Source of the DNA: an uncultured Lachnospiraceae bacterium
Lineage (GTDB): Bacteria; Bacillota; Clostridia; Lachnospirales; Lachnospiraceae
NCBI GenBank assembly: GCA_910578825.1
Contig: CAJTSB010000001.1
Span: 62,001-126,000, forward strand
Reading direction: 5' to 3'
DNA: 64,000 nucleotides
Position numbers and translations under genes: made by a program. Positions 33,676 through 44,400 of the stretch are shown in pieces; position 1 is the stretch's first letter, and each line of letters opens with the position of its first letter. The notes beneath the pieces were generated by a model. That model was not told the DNA's origin. It ran no database searches and worked only from the letters and a program-made list of their open reading frames with translations.

Positions 33676-35166
33676 ATGGCAAAACGAAGGCGCAGCAGAA
33701 AACAGAGACGAAAGATAAAGATTATAGTTGGAGGGACCGCTCTGGTTCTGACCGTGCTGATTGGATTGTATGTCGGAATTTCGTTCTTTTTCAATGACCA
33801 TTTTTTCTTTCGTGCAAAAATCAACGGCTGGAGAGTCGGCGGAATGGATTTGCAGGCCGCAGAGGAGAAAGTGGGAGATGGTGTGGAAGACTATCTTCTG
33901 ACCGTGTTTGACAGGGATGGAGAGAAACATCACGTATACGGCGGAGATATTGAATGCTCCTATGTGCCGGACGGTTCGGTGGAGAAATTGCTGCATAAGC
34001 AGAATCCGATTCAATGGGTGGGCGCTATTTTCAGTCCTCATGAAAGTGAAGTGCCTGTTACTATGGAATATAAGGAAGAATTGATTTCGAAAGCTGTGGA
34101 ATCTCTGGATTGTTTTCAGGAGGAGAATATCACGAAACCGGAAAATGCACGCATTGAGGAGGGAGAAGACGGCTATTATGTAGAACCTGAAAAACCGGGA
34201 AATCAAATGATTTTTGAGAATGTGCTTGCGAAGGTGAAACAGGCGGTATCTGATGGAGCGTCATCCGTTCAGCTTACGGATGAAGATTATGTCAGTCCGG
34301 AGTATACCAGTGAGAGCGATGCAGTCGTGGGAGCGATGGAGAAGATTGACAGATTTCAGAATACAGAGATACATTATGAGATTAAGGATTATGAGGAAAC
34401 GCTTGGTAAAGAGCAGATTAAGGATTTTATAGAAGTTGAGGGATTTGAGGTATCTCTGAACGAGAAAAAGATTACAGATTATGTTCAGTCGCTTGCAAGT
34501 AAATACAATACATATGCGGATGTGCGCAAGTTTCATACCTCTTCGAATGATACGGTTGAGATTGGCGGCGGGGATTATGGATGGATTGTGGACAAACCCG
34601 GTGAGGCCGAGCAGTTAAAGGCGGATCTGGAGACGGGGAAATCTGTGAGCCGCGAGCCTGTCTATTCCCAGCGCGCCTATGTGGAAGGCAAGGATGATGT
34701 TGGAAAGACGTATGTGGAGATAGATTATACAAAACAGCATATGTGGTTCTATAAAGATGGCGAGCTGGTTGTGGAAAGCGATGTTGTCACAGGAAATATT
34801 AACAGGGACAATGGTTCGCCGGACGGTGTATTTAAGATTGTGTATAAGGACAGCCCAGCCGTGCTCAAAGGAGAGGATTATGAGTCGGACGTACAGTATT
34901 TTATGCCCTTTGCCTATAATGTAGGCATTCATGATGCATCCTGGCGGGGAGATAAGTTTGGCGGGGAAATCTATAAATCTAACGGTTCCCATGGCTGTAT
35001 CAATGCGCCGCTGGAAGTGGCGACAAAAATCTATGAGAATATTGAGGTTGGAACGCCGGTGATTGCATATTATCGGGAAAAAGTGGAATTGACGGCAGAA
35101 AATGCCAAAATATCCAATGCGTTTTCCTATGTGGATAAGGAAAAAGAAAAAAACCAAGATGAATAA
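33676..35166 (+). CDS. Membrane-anchored L,D-transpeptidase (YkuD domain)
   Basis: A 496-residue protein with a very basic N terminus (AKRRRSRKQRRK), one membrane helix (about 15-37), a region resembling two putative peptidoglycan-binding domains (about 50-320) and a C-terminal YkuD catalytic domain (about 335-470). The active-site motif SNGSHGCINAPLE holds the catalytic Cys. Such enzymes make 3-3 cross-links or attach proteins to peptidoglycan. GAGGG fits ATG 33676 better than ATG 33670. A strong terminator follows. Confidence 0.92.
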   Translation: MAKRRRSRKQRRKIKIIVGGTALVLTVLIGLYVGISFFFNDHFFFRAKINGWRVGGMDLQAAEEKVGDGVEDYLLTVFDRDGEKHHVYGGDIECSYVPDGSVEKLLHKQNPIQWVGAIFSPHESEVPVTMEYKEELISKAVESLDCFQEENITKPENARIEEGEDGYYVEPEKPGNQMIFENVLAKVKQAVSDGASSVQLTDEDYVSPEYTSESDAVVGAMEKIDRFQNTEIHYEIKDYEETLGKEQIKDFIEVEGFEVSLNEKKITDYVQSLASKYNTYADVRKFHTSSNDTVEIGGGDYGWIVDKPGEAEQLKADLETGKSVSREPVYSQRAYVEGKDDVGKTYVEIDYTKQHMWFYKDGELVVESDVVTGNINRDNGSPDGVFKIVYKDSPAVLKGEDYESDVQYFMPFAYNVGIHDASWRGDKFGGEIYKSNGSHGCINAPLEVATKIYENIEVGTPVIAYYREKVELTAENAKISNAFSYVDKEKEKNQDE

Positions 35167-35183
35167 GCTAAGATGTGGTTAGC

Positions 35184-35211
35184 AAAAAGGACCGGTCTCC
35201 CGGTCCTTTTT
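35184..35211 (+). terminator. Terminator after the L,D-transpeptidase gene
   Basis: AAAAAGGACCGG (35184-35195), loop TCTC, CCGGTCCTTTTT (35200-35211): a perfect 12-base-pair stem with T tract. It is symmetrical, so it may also serve the converging minus-strand gene. Confidence 0.93.
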
Positions 35212-35234
35212 GTTTTGAGAATAAATGGGTTCGG

Positions 35235-36095
35235 TCAGCGGCATTCCCATCTTCCGCTTGCGCCGCAGGGAAGCGTCAGGCCGTTGGAGGAAACGGGAAG
35301 ACCGATTTCCTGTGCGTCAATATGGCCTTTAAACGCAGCAAGCGCCGAGCCCAGCATATAGGCGAGCACAGCTGGCTGTAATCCTGTCGTATAGGAATTA
35401 ATCAGGAAAAACAGGGGTTCTTTGGATAACAGCTGCGCACAGAGCTTTACCAGCGGGTAGATTTTGTCCTCGATTTTCCAGATCTCTCCTTTGGGCCCCC
35501 TGCCATAGGAAGGGGGATCCATAATAATGGCGTCGTAATGGTTGCCGCGGCGGATTTCCCGCTCGACAAATTTCACGCAGTCATCCACAATCCAGCGGAT
35601 GGGAGCATCGCCGAGGTTGGAGGCGATGGCGTTTTCTTTTGCCCAGGTCACCATTCCCTTCGAGGCGTCCACATGAGTGACGCTTGCGCCGGCCGCTGCC
35701 GCGGCGAGTGTTGCGCCGCCTGTGTAGGCAAAGAGGTTCAAGACTTTGACGGGACGGCTTGCCTGGCGGATTTTATCGCCGAACCAGTCCCAGTTTACCG
35801 CCTGTTCCGGGAATAGTCCGGTGTGCTTGAAACTAAAGGGTTTCAGGTGGAAGGTGAGATTATCATAATGAATGTCCCATTGCTGGGGCAGATCAAAGAA
35901 TTCCCACTCGCCGCCGCCTTTTGCGCTGCGGTGGTAATGTCCGTGCCTCTTTTTCCAACCTGGCAGGGTTTTGGGAGTGTCCCATATGACCTGCGGGTCA
36001 GGCCTTACCAGTATATAATCGCCCCAGCGCTCTAATTTCTCTTTGCCGGAGCAGTCGATGACTTCATAATCTTTCCATTGGTTCGCAATCCACAT
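35235..36095 (-). CDS. Class I SAM-dependent methyltransferase (RlmI/RlmK-like)
   Basis: A 286-residue protein with the SAM-binding motif VLNLFAYTGGATLAAAAAGA, the acidic strand VTHVDASKGMV, and the catalytic-loop motif MDPPSYG, typical of the COG1092/RlmI group acting on 23S rRNA cytosine. It lacks an N-terminal PUA domain, so the target is uncertain. The start is 15 bases downstream of the toxin gene on the same strand, so it may be transcribed with the toxin-antitoxin pair. Confidence 0.85.
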   Translation of the reverse strand: MWIANQWKDYEVIDCSGKEKLERWGDYILVRPDPQVIWDTPKTLPGWKKRHGHYHRSAKGGGEWEFFDLPQQWDIHYDNLTFHLKPFSFKHTGLFPEQAVNWDWFGDKIRQASRPVKVLNLFAYTGGATLAAAAAGASVTHVDASKGMVTWAKENAIASNLGDAPIRWIVDDCVKFVEREIRRGNHYDAIIMDPPSYGRGPKGEIWKIEDKIYPLVKLCAQLLSKEPLFFLINSYTTGLQPAVLAYMLGSALAAFKGHIDAQEIGLPVSSNGLTLPCGASGRWECR

Positions 36096-36110
36096 GTGTT
36101 TGTACCTTTC

Positions 36111-36383
36111 TTATTCTCTAAATAAATCAGAATGTGTCCCGGTTCTTGTTAATTCCAGATATTCTTCGGCGTAGCGGTAAATCAATAGCCAATCAGGCAG
36201 GATATGGCATTCCCGAAAACCATTATAACTTCCTCTCAGGTCATGGTCTTTGTTTTTTATATCCAGAGGTTCGGGTTTCATTAGTTTTTCTATGATATTT
36301 TCCAGTAATTGAAAGTTGTATCCTCGCTTTTGGCATATTTTTAAATCTTTTTTCATCTTGCTGGTGTATTTTAATTGATACAT
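36111..36383 (-). CDS. YafQ/RelE-type toxin
   Basis: A 90-residue basic protein of the YafQ branch of RelE mRNA interferases: YTSKMKKDLKICQKRGYN, HDLRGSYNGFRECHILPDWLLIYRY and the C-terminal TGTHSDLF. The histidines in HDL, CHI and HSDLF are the residues used by YafQ-like toxins for ribosome-dependent mRNA cleavage. Its Shine-Dalgarno (GGAGG) lies in the last codons of the antitoxin gene, so translation is coupled. Confidence 0.9.
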   Translation of the reverse strand: MYQLKYTSKMKKDLKICQKRGYNFQLLENIIEKLMKPEPLDIKNKDHDLRGSYNGFRECHILPDWLLIYRYAEEYLELTRTGTHSDLFRE

Positions 36384-36385
36384 TT

Positions 36386-36595
36386 CTATTCCTCCAGCAT
36401 GGCAGATATAAAATCGTGTGCGGAACCTTCAAAAATGATTCCTTCACCATTTTCCAGTTCTTGCATGGCATCTAATGTTTCATCGTTTGGAATTTCATCT
36501 GGAATAGCCGCACCTTCTAAAATGCCAATAATATAATACATTTTGCTTTCTGGGATTTTATCTAATAACTGTATGGCTTTTTCTTTATTACTCAT
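36386..36595 (-). CDS. Antitoxin partner of the YafQ-like toxin
   Basis: A 69-residue acidic protein with an N-terminal helical segment (MSNKEKAIQLLDKIPESKMYYIIGILEGA) and an acidic C terminus that probably wraps the toxin. It is not clearly a RelB/DinJ ribbon-helix-helix protein, so autoregulation is unproven. It precedes the toxin by 2 bases, the usual order, under the promoter at 36646-36674. Confidence 0.82.
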   Translation of the reverse strand: MSNKEKAIQLLDKIPESKMYYIIGILEGAAIPDEIPNDETLDAMQELENGEGIIFEGSAHDFISAMLEE

Positions 36596-36645
36596 GTGCT
36601 TGCACTCTCTTTCTGTTAATTGTCATGTTGGTTTTGATGTTACCC

Positions 36646-36674
36646 ATTATAAAACACAGAAAATACAGCGTCAA
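36646..36674 (-). promoter_or_regulatory. Promoter of the toxin-antitoxin operon
   Basis: On the minus strand: TTGACG (36674-36669), 17 bases, TATAAT (36651-36646). It is back-to-back with the lgt promoter; the two -35 hexamers are 12 bases apart. Confidence 0.85.
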
Positions 36675-36686
36675 CAGGAAGTTCAC

Positions 36687-36715
36687 TTGCAATCATCACC
36701 TGAAATGCGTATAAT
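36687..36715 (+). promoter_or_regulatory. Promoter of lgt
   Basis: TTGCAA (36687-36692), 17 bases, TATAAT (36710-36715), 37 bases before the lgt ATG. Confidence 0.85.
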
Positions 36716-36752
36716 CGTAGTCATACAGAAATAGAAAAGTGAGGAATATAAT

Positions 36753-37535
36753 ATGATTAATTCAATACAGATTGGACCGCTGACGCTGCATCTCTACGGT
36801 ATTATGACGGCGGTTGGCTACTTGAGTGCATTTATCATCAGCGAGATACGCGCCAAAAAGAAAGGTATGGACGCCGATATTTTGTATGGAATATTCTGGT
36901 GTGCGGTGCTTGGCGGCTCTCTCGGAAGTAAGTTGCTCTATTACATCACAAGCATTCCGGACATTATAAAGAATCCTTCGATTTTGTGGAATTTTCAAAA
37001 TGGTTGGGTTGTTTATGGAGGAATTATCGGAGGCGTTCTGACAAGCCTTATCTATTGCCGGTATAAGAAGGCGGATTTTGTAAAGTATCTGGATCTGGTT
37101 CTTCCGGCAGTAGCGTTTGCACAGGGATGCGGGCGGATTGGATGTTTTTTTGCCGGATGCTGCTATGGACGCGAGACGGACTTTCCGCTCAGCTTTCAGT
37201 ATTGGAAGTCTGAATACGCTCCCAACGGCGTGAAACTGATTCCCACGCAGATATATTCCAGCATTGGAGATTTTGCCATCGCCTTTATTCTGATGGCATA
37301 TGCAAAACGTGAGCCGAAACGCGGAAAGGTAGCTGCCGGTTACTGTATTCTCTACAGTATCGGGCGTTTCATCATTGAAATTTTCCGCAACGATTACCGG
37401 GGCGCAATCGGGTTTTTATCAACCTCACAGCTGATTTCCATATTTATTCTGATTGTTGGAATTGCGATGTTTGTCTGGGCAGACAGGAATGATAAATTTA
37501 AAACAGCAGAGTCGGGAGACGGGCAGGCAGAATAA
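36753..37535 (+). CDS. lgt: Prolipoprotein diacylglyceryl transferase
   Basis: A 260-residue membrane enzyme with about seven helices that transfers diacylglycerol from phosphatidylglycerol to the lipobox Cys of prelipoproteins. Family markers are LHLYGIMTAVGYL, WVVYGGIIGGV and the signature region AFAQGCGRIGCFFAGCCYG, the Clostridia variant of GRxGNFxNxE. AGTGAGG precedes the ATG. It has its own promoter, divergent from the toxin-antitoxin operon. Confidence 0.93.
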   Translation: MINSIQIGPLTLHLYGIMTAVGYLSAFIISEIRAKKKGMDADILYGIFWCAVLGGSLGSKLLYYITSIPDIIKNPSILWNFQNGWVVYGGIIGGVLTSLIYCRYKKADFVKYLDLVLPAVAFAQGCGRIGCFFAGCCYGRETDFPLSFQYWKSEYAPNGVKLIPTQIYSSIGDFAIAFILMAYAKREPKRGKVAAGYCILYSIGRFIIEIFRNDYRGAIGFLSTSQLISIFILIVGIAMFVWADRNDKFKTAESGDGQAE

Positions 37536-37599
37536 GTTATAGAAGAAAGCTTGAGGAACCCGTTAGTAAAGTTTGGCAAGAAAAATTTGAATCAAAGGG

Positions 37600-37627
37600 G
37601 AAACATTCGCCTGTCCCGTGCCGATAT
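37600..37627 (+). promoter_or_regulatory. Candidate sigma-D (sigma-28) promoter before an unknown gene
   Basis: GCCGATAT (37620-37627) matches 7 of 8 bases of the sigma-D -10 element. A GAAA (37600-37603) stands 16 bases upstream; consensus is TAAA-N15-GCCGATAA. It lies 50 bases before the start at 37677, about 11 kb from the flagellar block. Confidence 0.6.
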
Positions 37628-37676
37628 AACTATAAGATAAGAAATAGTCTCAGATGTTATTTGGGAGGGATGGAAT

Positions 37677-38285
37677 ATGACTTCAGGAATAGACGCGAAG
37701 GTTGGGATCGGGGATCTGACGGTGGATGTTGGTCAGGTAATCCGCAACCTCACAGGCGTGGAGACAGACCGGGAGAAAAAATCACTTCTGCAGAAAATCT
37801 TAGAGCCGAAAGAGGTGGAGGATGAAAATGCGGAAATTGACAAGGCAAAGAAGATTGCCAGAAAAATTGCCCGGGGGGAATCCGTCACGCCGCAGGAAAA
37901 GGCTTTATTGATGAGGGTGGATCCGAAACTGGCGCAGATGGCGGAACTCGCCCACAAAGAGTATGAGCGCATCAAACACGCTTTGCAGAGCGCGTCCTCC
38001 AAAGAGGAGCAGCAAAACATTGTTCATCAGGCATATCAGATGGTAACGCAGGTGAGCAAAAGTAACCAGCAGTATGGGGAACTTTTGGGTGAAGCAGTTA
38101 AAGCAGCGGTTGAAGATAGCCGCAAGAAAGGGATTTTCCGGGAGGATAAGCCGCAGGAGGGCGATTTCATACAGGGAGGAACCCCATATGGAACAGCAGA
38201 TTTTCCGGAACAGGATGGACAGCAGGCGTTGTTGGAACAGTTTTTTCCGGAGGAAAGCCTGTCCATCATGGAATGCAGGGGATGA
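37677..38285 (+). CDS. Hypothetical helical protein with a sigma-D-type promoter
   Basis: A 202-residue protein, family not recognised. It starts MTSGIDAKVGIGDLTVDVGQVIRNLTGVE and then is strongly charged and helical (REKKSLLQKILEPKEVEDENAEIDKAKKIARKIA; EYERIKHALQSASSKEEQQ), with no signal peptide or membrane helix. The C terminus is Gly/Gln-rich. TGGGAGGGA precedes ATG 37677. The candidate sigma-D promoter upstream links it to motility by inference. A secreted flagellar accessory, an export substrate or a scaffold are possibilities. Confidence 0.7.
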   Translation: MTSGIDAKVGIGDLTVDVGQVIRNLTGVETDREKKSLLQKILEPKEVEDENAEIDKAKKIARKIARGESVTPQEKALLMRVDPKLAQMAELAHKEYERIKHALQSASSKEEQQNIVHQAYQMVTQVSKSNQQYGELLGEAVKAAVEDSRKKGIFREDKPQEGDFIQGGTPYGTADFPEQDGQQALLEQFFPEESLSIMECRG

Positions 38286-38297
38286 CAGAAAAAATAT

Positions 38298-38326
38298 TTG
38301 TATTACAGATGAATTTGTGCTATAAT
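38298..38326 (+). promoter_or_regulatory. Sigma-A promoter of the giant Ig-repeat gene
   Basis: TTGTAT (38298-38303), 17 bases, TATAAT (38321-38326). The leader to the ATG is about 140 bases with no recognised riboswitch. Confidence 0.82.
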
Positions 38327-38473
38327 TTAATCAATAATGCACAGGAAGTATCTTGAAGTTAAGGGTAAATTGAGGGAATATAAATAGCGTTATTATTTTT
38401 TTGGAGCGTAATGCCGAGAAAATATTAATCAATATAGCTTACTGATGAGAGAGAAGAGCAGGAGGGAAAGAAT

Positions 38474-41400
38474 ATGTACAGGGATCTGACCAAGAGAATA
38501 GTGGCTGTAGCGTTGAGCGTCTGCATGATAGCCGGGATGGTGGATCTATCCGGGCTTACTGTGCGTGCTGCGGACGCGCCGTGGACGATAAGGACGGCAG
38601 AAATTACGGTCAATAACGAGAGCTCCATCGTCTATAATGGGCAGCAGCAGCGGCCGACTGTGACGGTCGTGGACGAGGACGGAAACACATTGGCACAGGG
38701 AACGGATTATTCCCTGGACTATGGCACGAATATCAATGCCGGTACGAATGTGGGAACTGTTACAGTTACGAATGCGAAGGATACGACAGGGGAAGACAAA
38801 AGAGACAAGACATTTACGATTGCTCCCAAAAATATTACAGGATGCCAGTTTTCCGCGATTCCTTTACAGGAGATTGCCAGTGAAGGAGCGCCGGTAAAAC
38901 CGTCTTTTACCGCTGAGGATACAGGCGTGCCATCAGATAAGCAGCAGCTGAGAGGCACTGAGCTTCAGAGGGACAACGATCCGGTTCCTGCCGGATATGA
39001 TTACGGTTATGTTTATCACAATAATACCGGAGCGACGACTGCGGCGCAGAAGGCGTATGTTCATATAAAAGGAAACGGCAATTATACCGGAACGCACAGG
39101 ATTGAGTTTGAGATTTCCCTGTTATCGGCGGATAAGTTGTCGTTTGACTGTTCTACGAATGCAAAAGGGTACCGGAATGGAGAACCGATTGAGCCTCCGG
39201 TAACGAATGTCAAGTACGACGGCACAGCGTTAACTATAGATGCCGAATATGTTGTACGGTATGATGATAACTGTTATGCCGGAACTGCCCGGGTATGGGT
39301 AGAAGGACGGGGGAAATACAATGGCCTGAAGAGCGAGGAGAAGACGTTTCTTATCCGCAAGAATATTTCAGCTACAGCGGGATATCCGGAAGGGATGCTG
39401 ATTAAGGCAGGGGATATTCCGGATCAGTCGTATCAGGGCGGACAGCCGGTGGAAGTGCCGGGAGACCAGATTGTACTGTATGATCCGGATTACGGAATGA
39501 GTAAGGCTTTGGTCTGCGGTACGGATTTTGAAATCCTCAGTCACAGTTCGAATAATACGGAAGAGGGAGAGGCCAGCGTTACGATAGGGGGAATTGGTAA
39601 TTATAATGGAACCAGAACGCTGCCGTTTAATATTGTCGCAGCACATCTTGACGCTGGTTGGGTTGATACTACAGCGGCAGACTGTGTTTATAACGGCAAA
39701 GATCAGTTCAGCAAGGTGGAACAGGCGATTGTCGTTAAGAATGGTGATGTGACATATACCAAAGGTACAGACTATACGGTGTCCCGTGTCCCGAATGACG
39801 CCGGGATTGCTGCCGGAACGCATCGCGTTTTAGTGACTCCTACAGGAACGGGAATGCTTACAGGCGATCCTGTGACGGCGGAGTATAAGATTAAGCCCAA
39901 GAGCCTTTCGGACGGGAATGAAATCAGTATACAGGTGACAGGTTACACGAATGATATTTTCGATGGTCAGGCAAAGAGACCGAAAGTGCTGGTTACATAT
40001 AAGCCGGCAGGCGCAGATGCGATTACCCTCACGGAAGGACAGGATTATGCGACAAACCTGGAGTACAGCAACAATGTAAATGCTTCCACGCTAACCAGTA
40101 AGGCGCATGTGAGAGTTCTGGGAATTAATAACTTTGAGGGTTACACCGATTGGGACTGGTGTACATTTGAGATTAAACCGATTAGCCTTACGCAACAAAA
40201 CACGACAATCAGCGGTTTTCTGGACGGAGCAGAGTACACGTATACAGGCGCGGCGATCGAGCCACCCATCAATGTCGTGCATAGCTCGATGGGAACGCTC
40301 ACGAAAGATAAGGATTATACCGTTGAGTATACGAATAACGTAGATGTCGGAGGTCAGGCGAAGGTATCGATAAAGGGTAAAGGGAACTATGCTGGTGATT
40401 TTGAGAAAAGTTTTGTGATTACGAGACGTAATCTGAACGATGGAGTGACAGTACAGGCGCCAACGTCTGTTCAGTTCACCGGACAGAAACTGTTGCCGGC
40501 AATAACCGTCAATTACCGCAATATAACGCTGGTTGAGAATAAGGATTACCGGGTAACGTATGGAGATGCGGACCACAACAATATTGATGTGACGGGAAAT
40601 GTTGTCGATGGAGTCACTGCCGGTCCGGGATTTATCAGCGTAGAAGGAATTGGCAATTATGAGGGAACTGTGGAGAAAACCTTTACCATTGCACCGCGGA
40701 ATATCAACAGCGGAACGCTTTCTATCAAAGACACCAACCATATGCCGGTGTATGATTTCACGAACCCATCGGAGACGGCGGATGATCATTTCTATCCCTA
40801 TAACGGCGGCGAAGTGAAGTTTGGTTTAGAGATTAAATACACGAATGCAGAGGCGGGTATGGATACTACGCTCACAGTGGGAAAAGATTTTGATCTTGAG
40901 TTTTCCAGAAATACGAACATCGGCACGGCGCAGGTGACGATTCGGGCGAAAGGGAACTTTACCGGAAGTAAACCGGTGAGTTTCACGATTAAGGGAGACC
41001 TTTCGGATTATCTGAAACCGGAAGGATACACTGCTGTAACGATTGGAGAGGAAATCTATACCAGCAAGCCGGTGATTCCGACCAATGTTGAGGTTGTCTT
41101 TGCAGGAAAGGCTCTCACGAGCAAGGATTTTGAGGTTACCTGTGAGAATGGCGATAATACGGATGCGGGAATTGCGACGGCAACGATTACGGGCAAAGGA
41201 AATTATTTTGGTCAGGCGACGCCGGTACAATTTACCATTCGTCCGCTGAACCTGGAGACAGATTCCCTGCCGGATAATAATTACATTATTAATAAGATAA
41301 AGGAAAGTTATACGTTCTGCGACACAAACTGGCATCTGGAACCGGAGCCTGAAATCACCCACAATGGAACGCCGCTGACGAACGGTAGTGAATACAATGT

Positions 41401-44400
41401 TACCTACGGCGACAACAACAAGGCGGGAGAGAAGGGTTGGATGGAAATTGCCGGCGATGGCATGAATTATGAGGGTAAACACAGAATTGAGTTTGATATT
41501 CTGCCATATGATATCGGTGCAGGTCAGGAAAAAGGCAACATTGTTGTAGAGGGAATCGAGGATGTCACGCTGGAAGACGTAGTGGCAGGAAGTGACCCCA
41601 ATGCCGAAGTAAAGAGCGGTACCGTGGTCATGAGTAATTTACAGGTCAGCTACACGGCGGTTGACGATGAGACAAAGAGTACGCCGACAACGGTGGGAAC
41701 CAGATATCTGGAAGCAGATGAATACAGCGTTTTCTATGAGAATAACAAAGAGATTGGAATTGCCAAGATAACAATCACCGGTAAAGGGAACTTTGGCGGA
41801 ACGATTGAGAAAACGTTCCGAATCAGGGGTGATTTGACCGGAACGGAGATGACCGTAGCCGATACGGAGTATACGCCTGCCGGAAATACGCCGGAGCCGA
41901 CGATAGTCTATACGTATCCGGAAGGCTATAATGACGGAGAGAGCGTAACGCTTACACCGGATCAATATACCGTAACCTATGAGGATAATACGGATGCGTT
42001 TGCCAAGAGCGGTGTGAAGGCAAGAGCCATTGTTTCGCCGGTGATGGCGGAAGACGGTGTTACGATTGCCGGAGATTTTGTTGGAACGAACGGGGCAGAG
42101 TTTACCATCCTGCAGCGAGATCTCTCCCGAACGATTGAGACAGAGGGACAGGAGAAAGACCCGTCTCTGGCTGTGAGCGGTCTGGTTGAAGAGGGGTATG
42201 AGTTTACCGGTTCTCCAATTGTACCGGAACTCATGGTAACCTGTGATGAGATTGCCCTCAATGATCCGAATAACGATTATGATATTTCGGCAGCAAACAA
42301 TACGAATGTCTATACGTTTGCGGAAGCAGAGCATGGCGGACATGGAGAACGTCTGATGCCGATTGTTACCGTCAGCGCAGTGAAAGATGCGGATGGCAAT
42401 TATAACGGTAACTATAAGGGCGAATTTTCGATGGAATTTAAGATTAACCCGAGATTGATTTCCGCAGACACGGTGCGTACCGTTTTGGAGATTGGGCCGA
42501 ACCCGTATGATGATGATAAAGTGCCGGAGGTAGATTTTACCGGAGAGGAAATTCGTTTCCCGTTGAATCCGTCGGATCCTGAGGATACAAAGAATGCTCT
42601 TTCTGTGACATGGAAAGGACAGGATCAGGATACCCTTTTGGTAGAAGATGAGGATTATATCATTACCTATGAAAATAATGTCGGAATCGGCGAGGCGAAG
42701 ATCGTCGTTACGGCAAAGCAGGAAGGAAATTACACCGGATTTTACGAGAGAATATTTAAGATCATGGCGAGCATTGAGGTGGTGGATCAGGAGAATCCTC
42801 CGATTCGCTATATGACGCTTGATTATGACCACAATGTTCCATTTGGAATCGTGGATGTATATCCGGATTTGATATTTACGGATGTATCTGCGGGAGCGGA
42901 CAAAGCCAAAATATTGGTGGAAGGAGAAGACTTCGAGATCATCAAGACGGAGGCGGATGCAGACCCCGAAAAAGGATACAGTAAGAATAACCGGAATGTG
43001 GCAAGTGAAACGGCAGAGGAAGAATTAAGACCTACTGTGGTTGTGCGTGGAATTGGCTGCTACCGCGGAGTAGTAAAGAGATTTTACACGATTACACCCA
43101 AAGATCTGTCAACGGATGATGGAGATATCACTATTAAATTTATCGGAGCCCGCAATGACGAGGAATACGAGAACGCATATATCTATACTGGAGAGGCAAT
43201 TGAGCCTAAGGTAGAGGTGTATAATCACGGAGAGCTCATGGAAGAGGGCACGGATTATACCGTTGCGGGTTATGTGAACAATACGGCAATTTCCACAGAG
43301 TTCCAACAGGCAGGTGTTGTCATTCAGGCGGTAGAAGGCGGAAATTACCTGAATCAGAAGATTTTCCACTTTAACATTATCCGCCGCCCGGTTGATACGA
43401 TGCAGGTGGAAATTACGAGTGATGAGCAGGTATTCAGCAGGACGCCGAAAACACCGGAAGTTGCGGTCTATTATATGGAAGACTCCGAGCGTGTAACATT
43501 GACAAAAGGCACGGATTATGATGTGGAATACGTGAATAATGTGAATGCAGCGACGGAATTTGCAGGTGAGAATGCCCCGGCGATCATCATTACCGGAAAA
43601 GGCTCCTATGGCGGCACATTGACGAAGAAATTTACGATAGCGCCGGAAACGATGGACGAGAGCAATGATGATTTTGATATTACGGCGGCAGGCGCAGCCT
43701 ACACAGGCGAACCGGTAACAACAACGCTTACAGTGAAAGCGAAAGACGGTACGGTTCTTGAAGAGGGAACGGACTATCAGGTTGGCGGTTACAGTGACAA
43801 TGTAAATGCAGGAATCGGTTATGTGGCAATCCGTGGAATCAACAATTACACCGGAGGGCGTCAAGTACCGTTTACGATTATTGCTCCGGATGTATCAGAA
43901 GATTTCCGTGTTGCTGAAATAGCAGATCAGAAATATACCGGCAAAGCAATCGAGCCGGAGGTGAGTGTGTCTCTGGCAGTGGGTGAGACGGAGATTCCGT
44001 TACTCCCAGATCAGTATGAAGTTACGTATGAGAACAATATAAATGCCGGAACAGCAACTGCCATTGTGAAGGGTACCGGAAACTTTGGCGGCGAGAAGAG
44101 AGTGAATTTCACGATTACGCCGAAGAGTATTGGAACTGAGGAAGGCATAGATGCTGAAATGCTGCTTGCCGCTATTGAAGACCAGCTCTATACAGGCAAG
44201 GGTGTTACCCCGGATGTGGCGCTTAGATATCTCAGTCAGGCAAAACGCGAAGCTGAAGAACCGGATGACACAGAAGGTTCAGGTGATACAGAGGATCCAG
44301 GTGATACAGAGGATCCGGATGATACAGAAACTACAGACGGATTGTTAGTATTAAATCAGGATTATACGCTTGCGTATACGGATAATGTGTCGGTTGGAAC

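Noticed and set aside
38330..38473. Cyclic-di-GMP or other riboswitch in the leader of the giant protein
   Set aside because: None of the conserved core bases of known classes could be found by eye.
41639..42832. 397-codon minus-strand ORF inside the giant Ig-repeat gene
   Set aside because: The plus strand clearly encodes the repeat protein; the reverse frame has no recognisable domains and is Ile/Arg-biased like a shadow.
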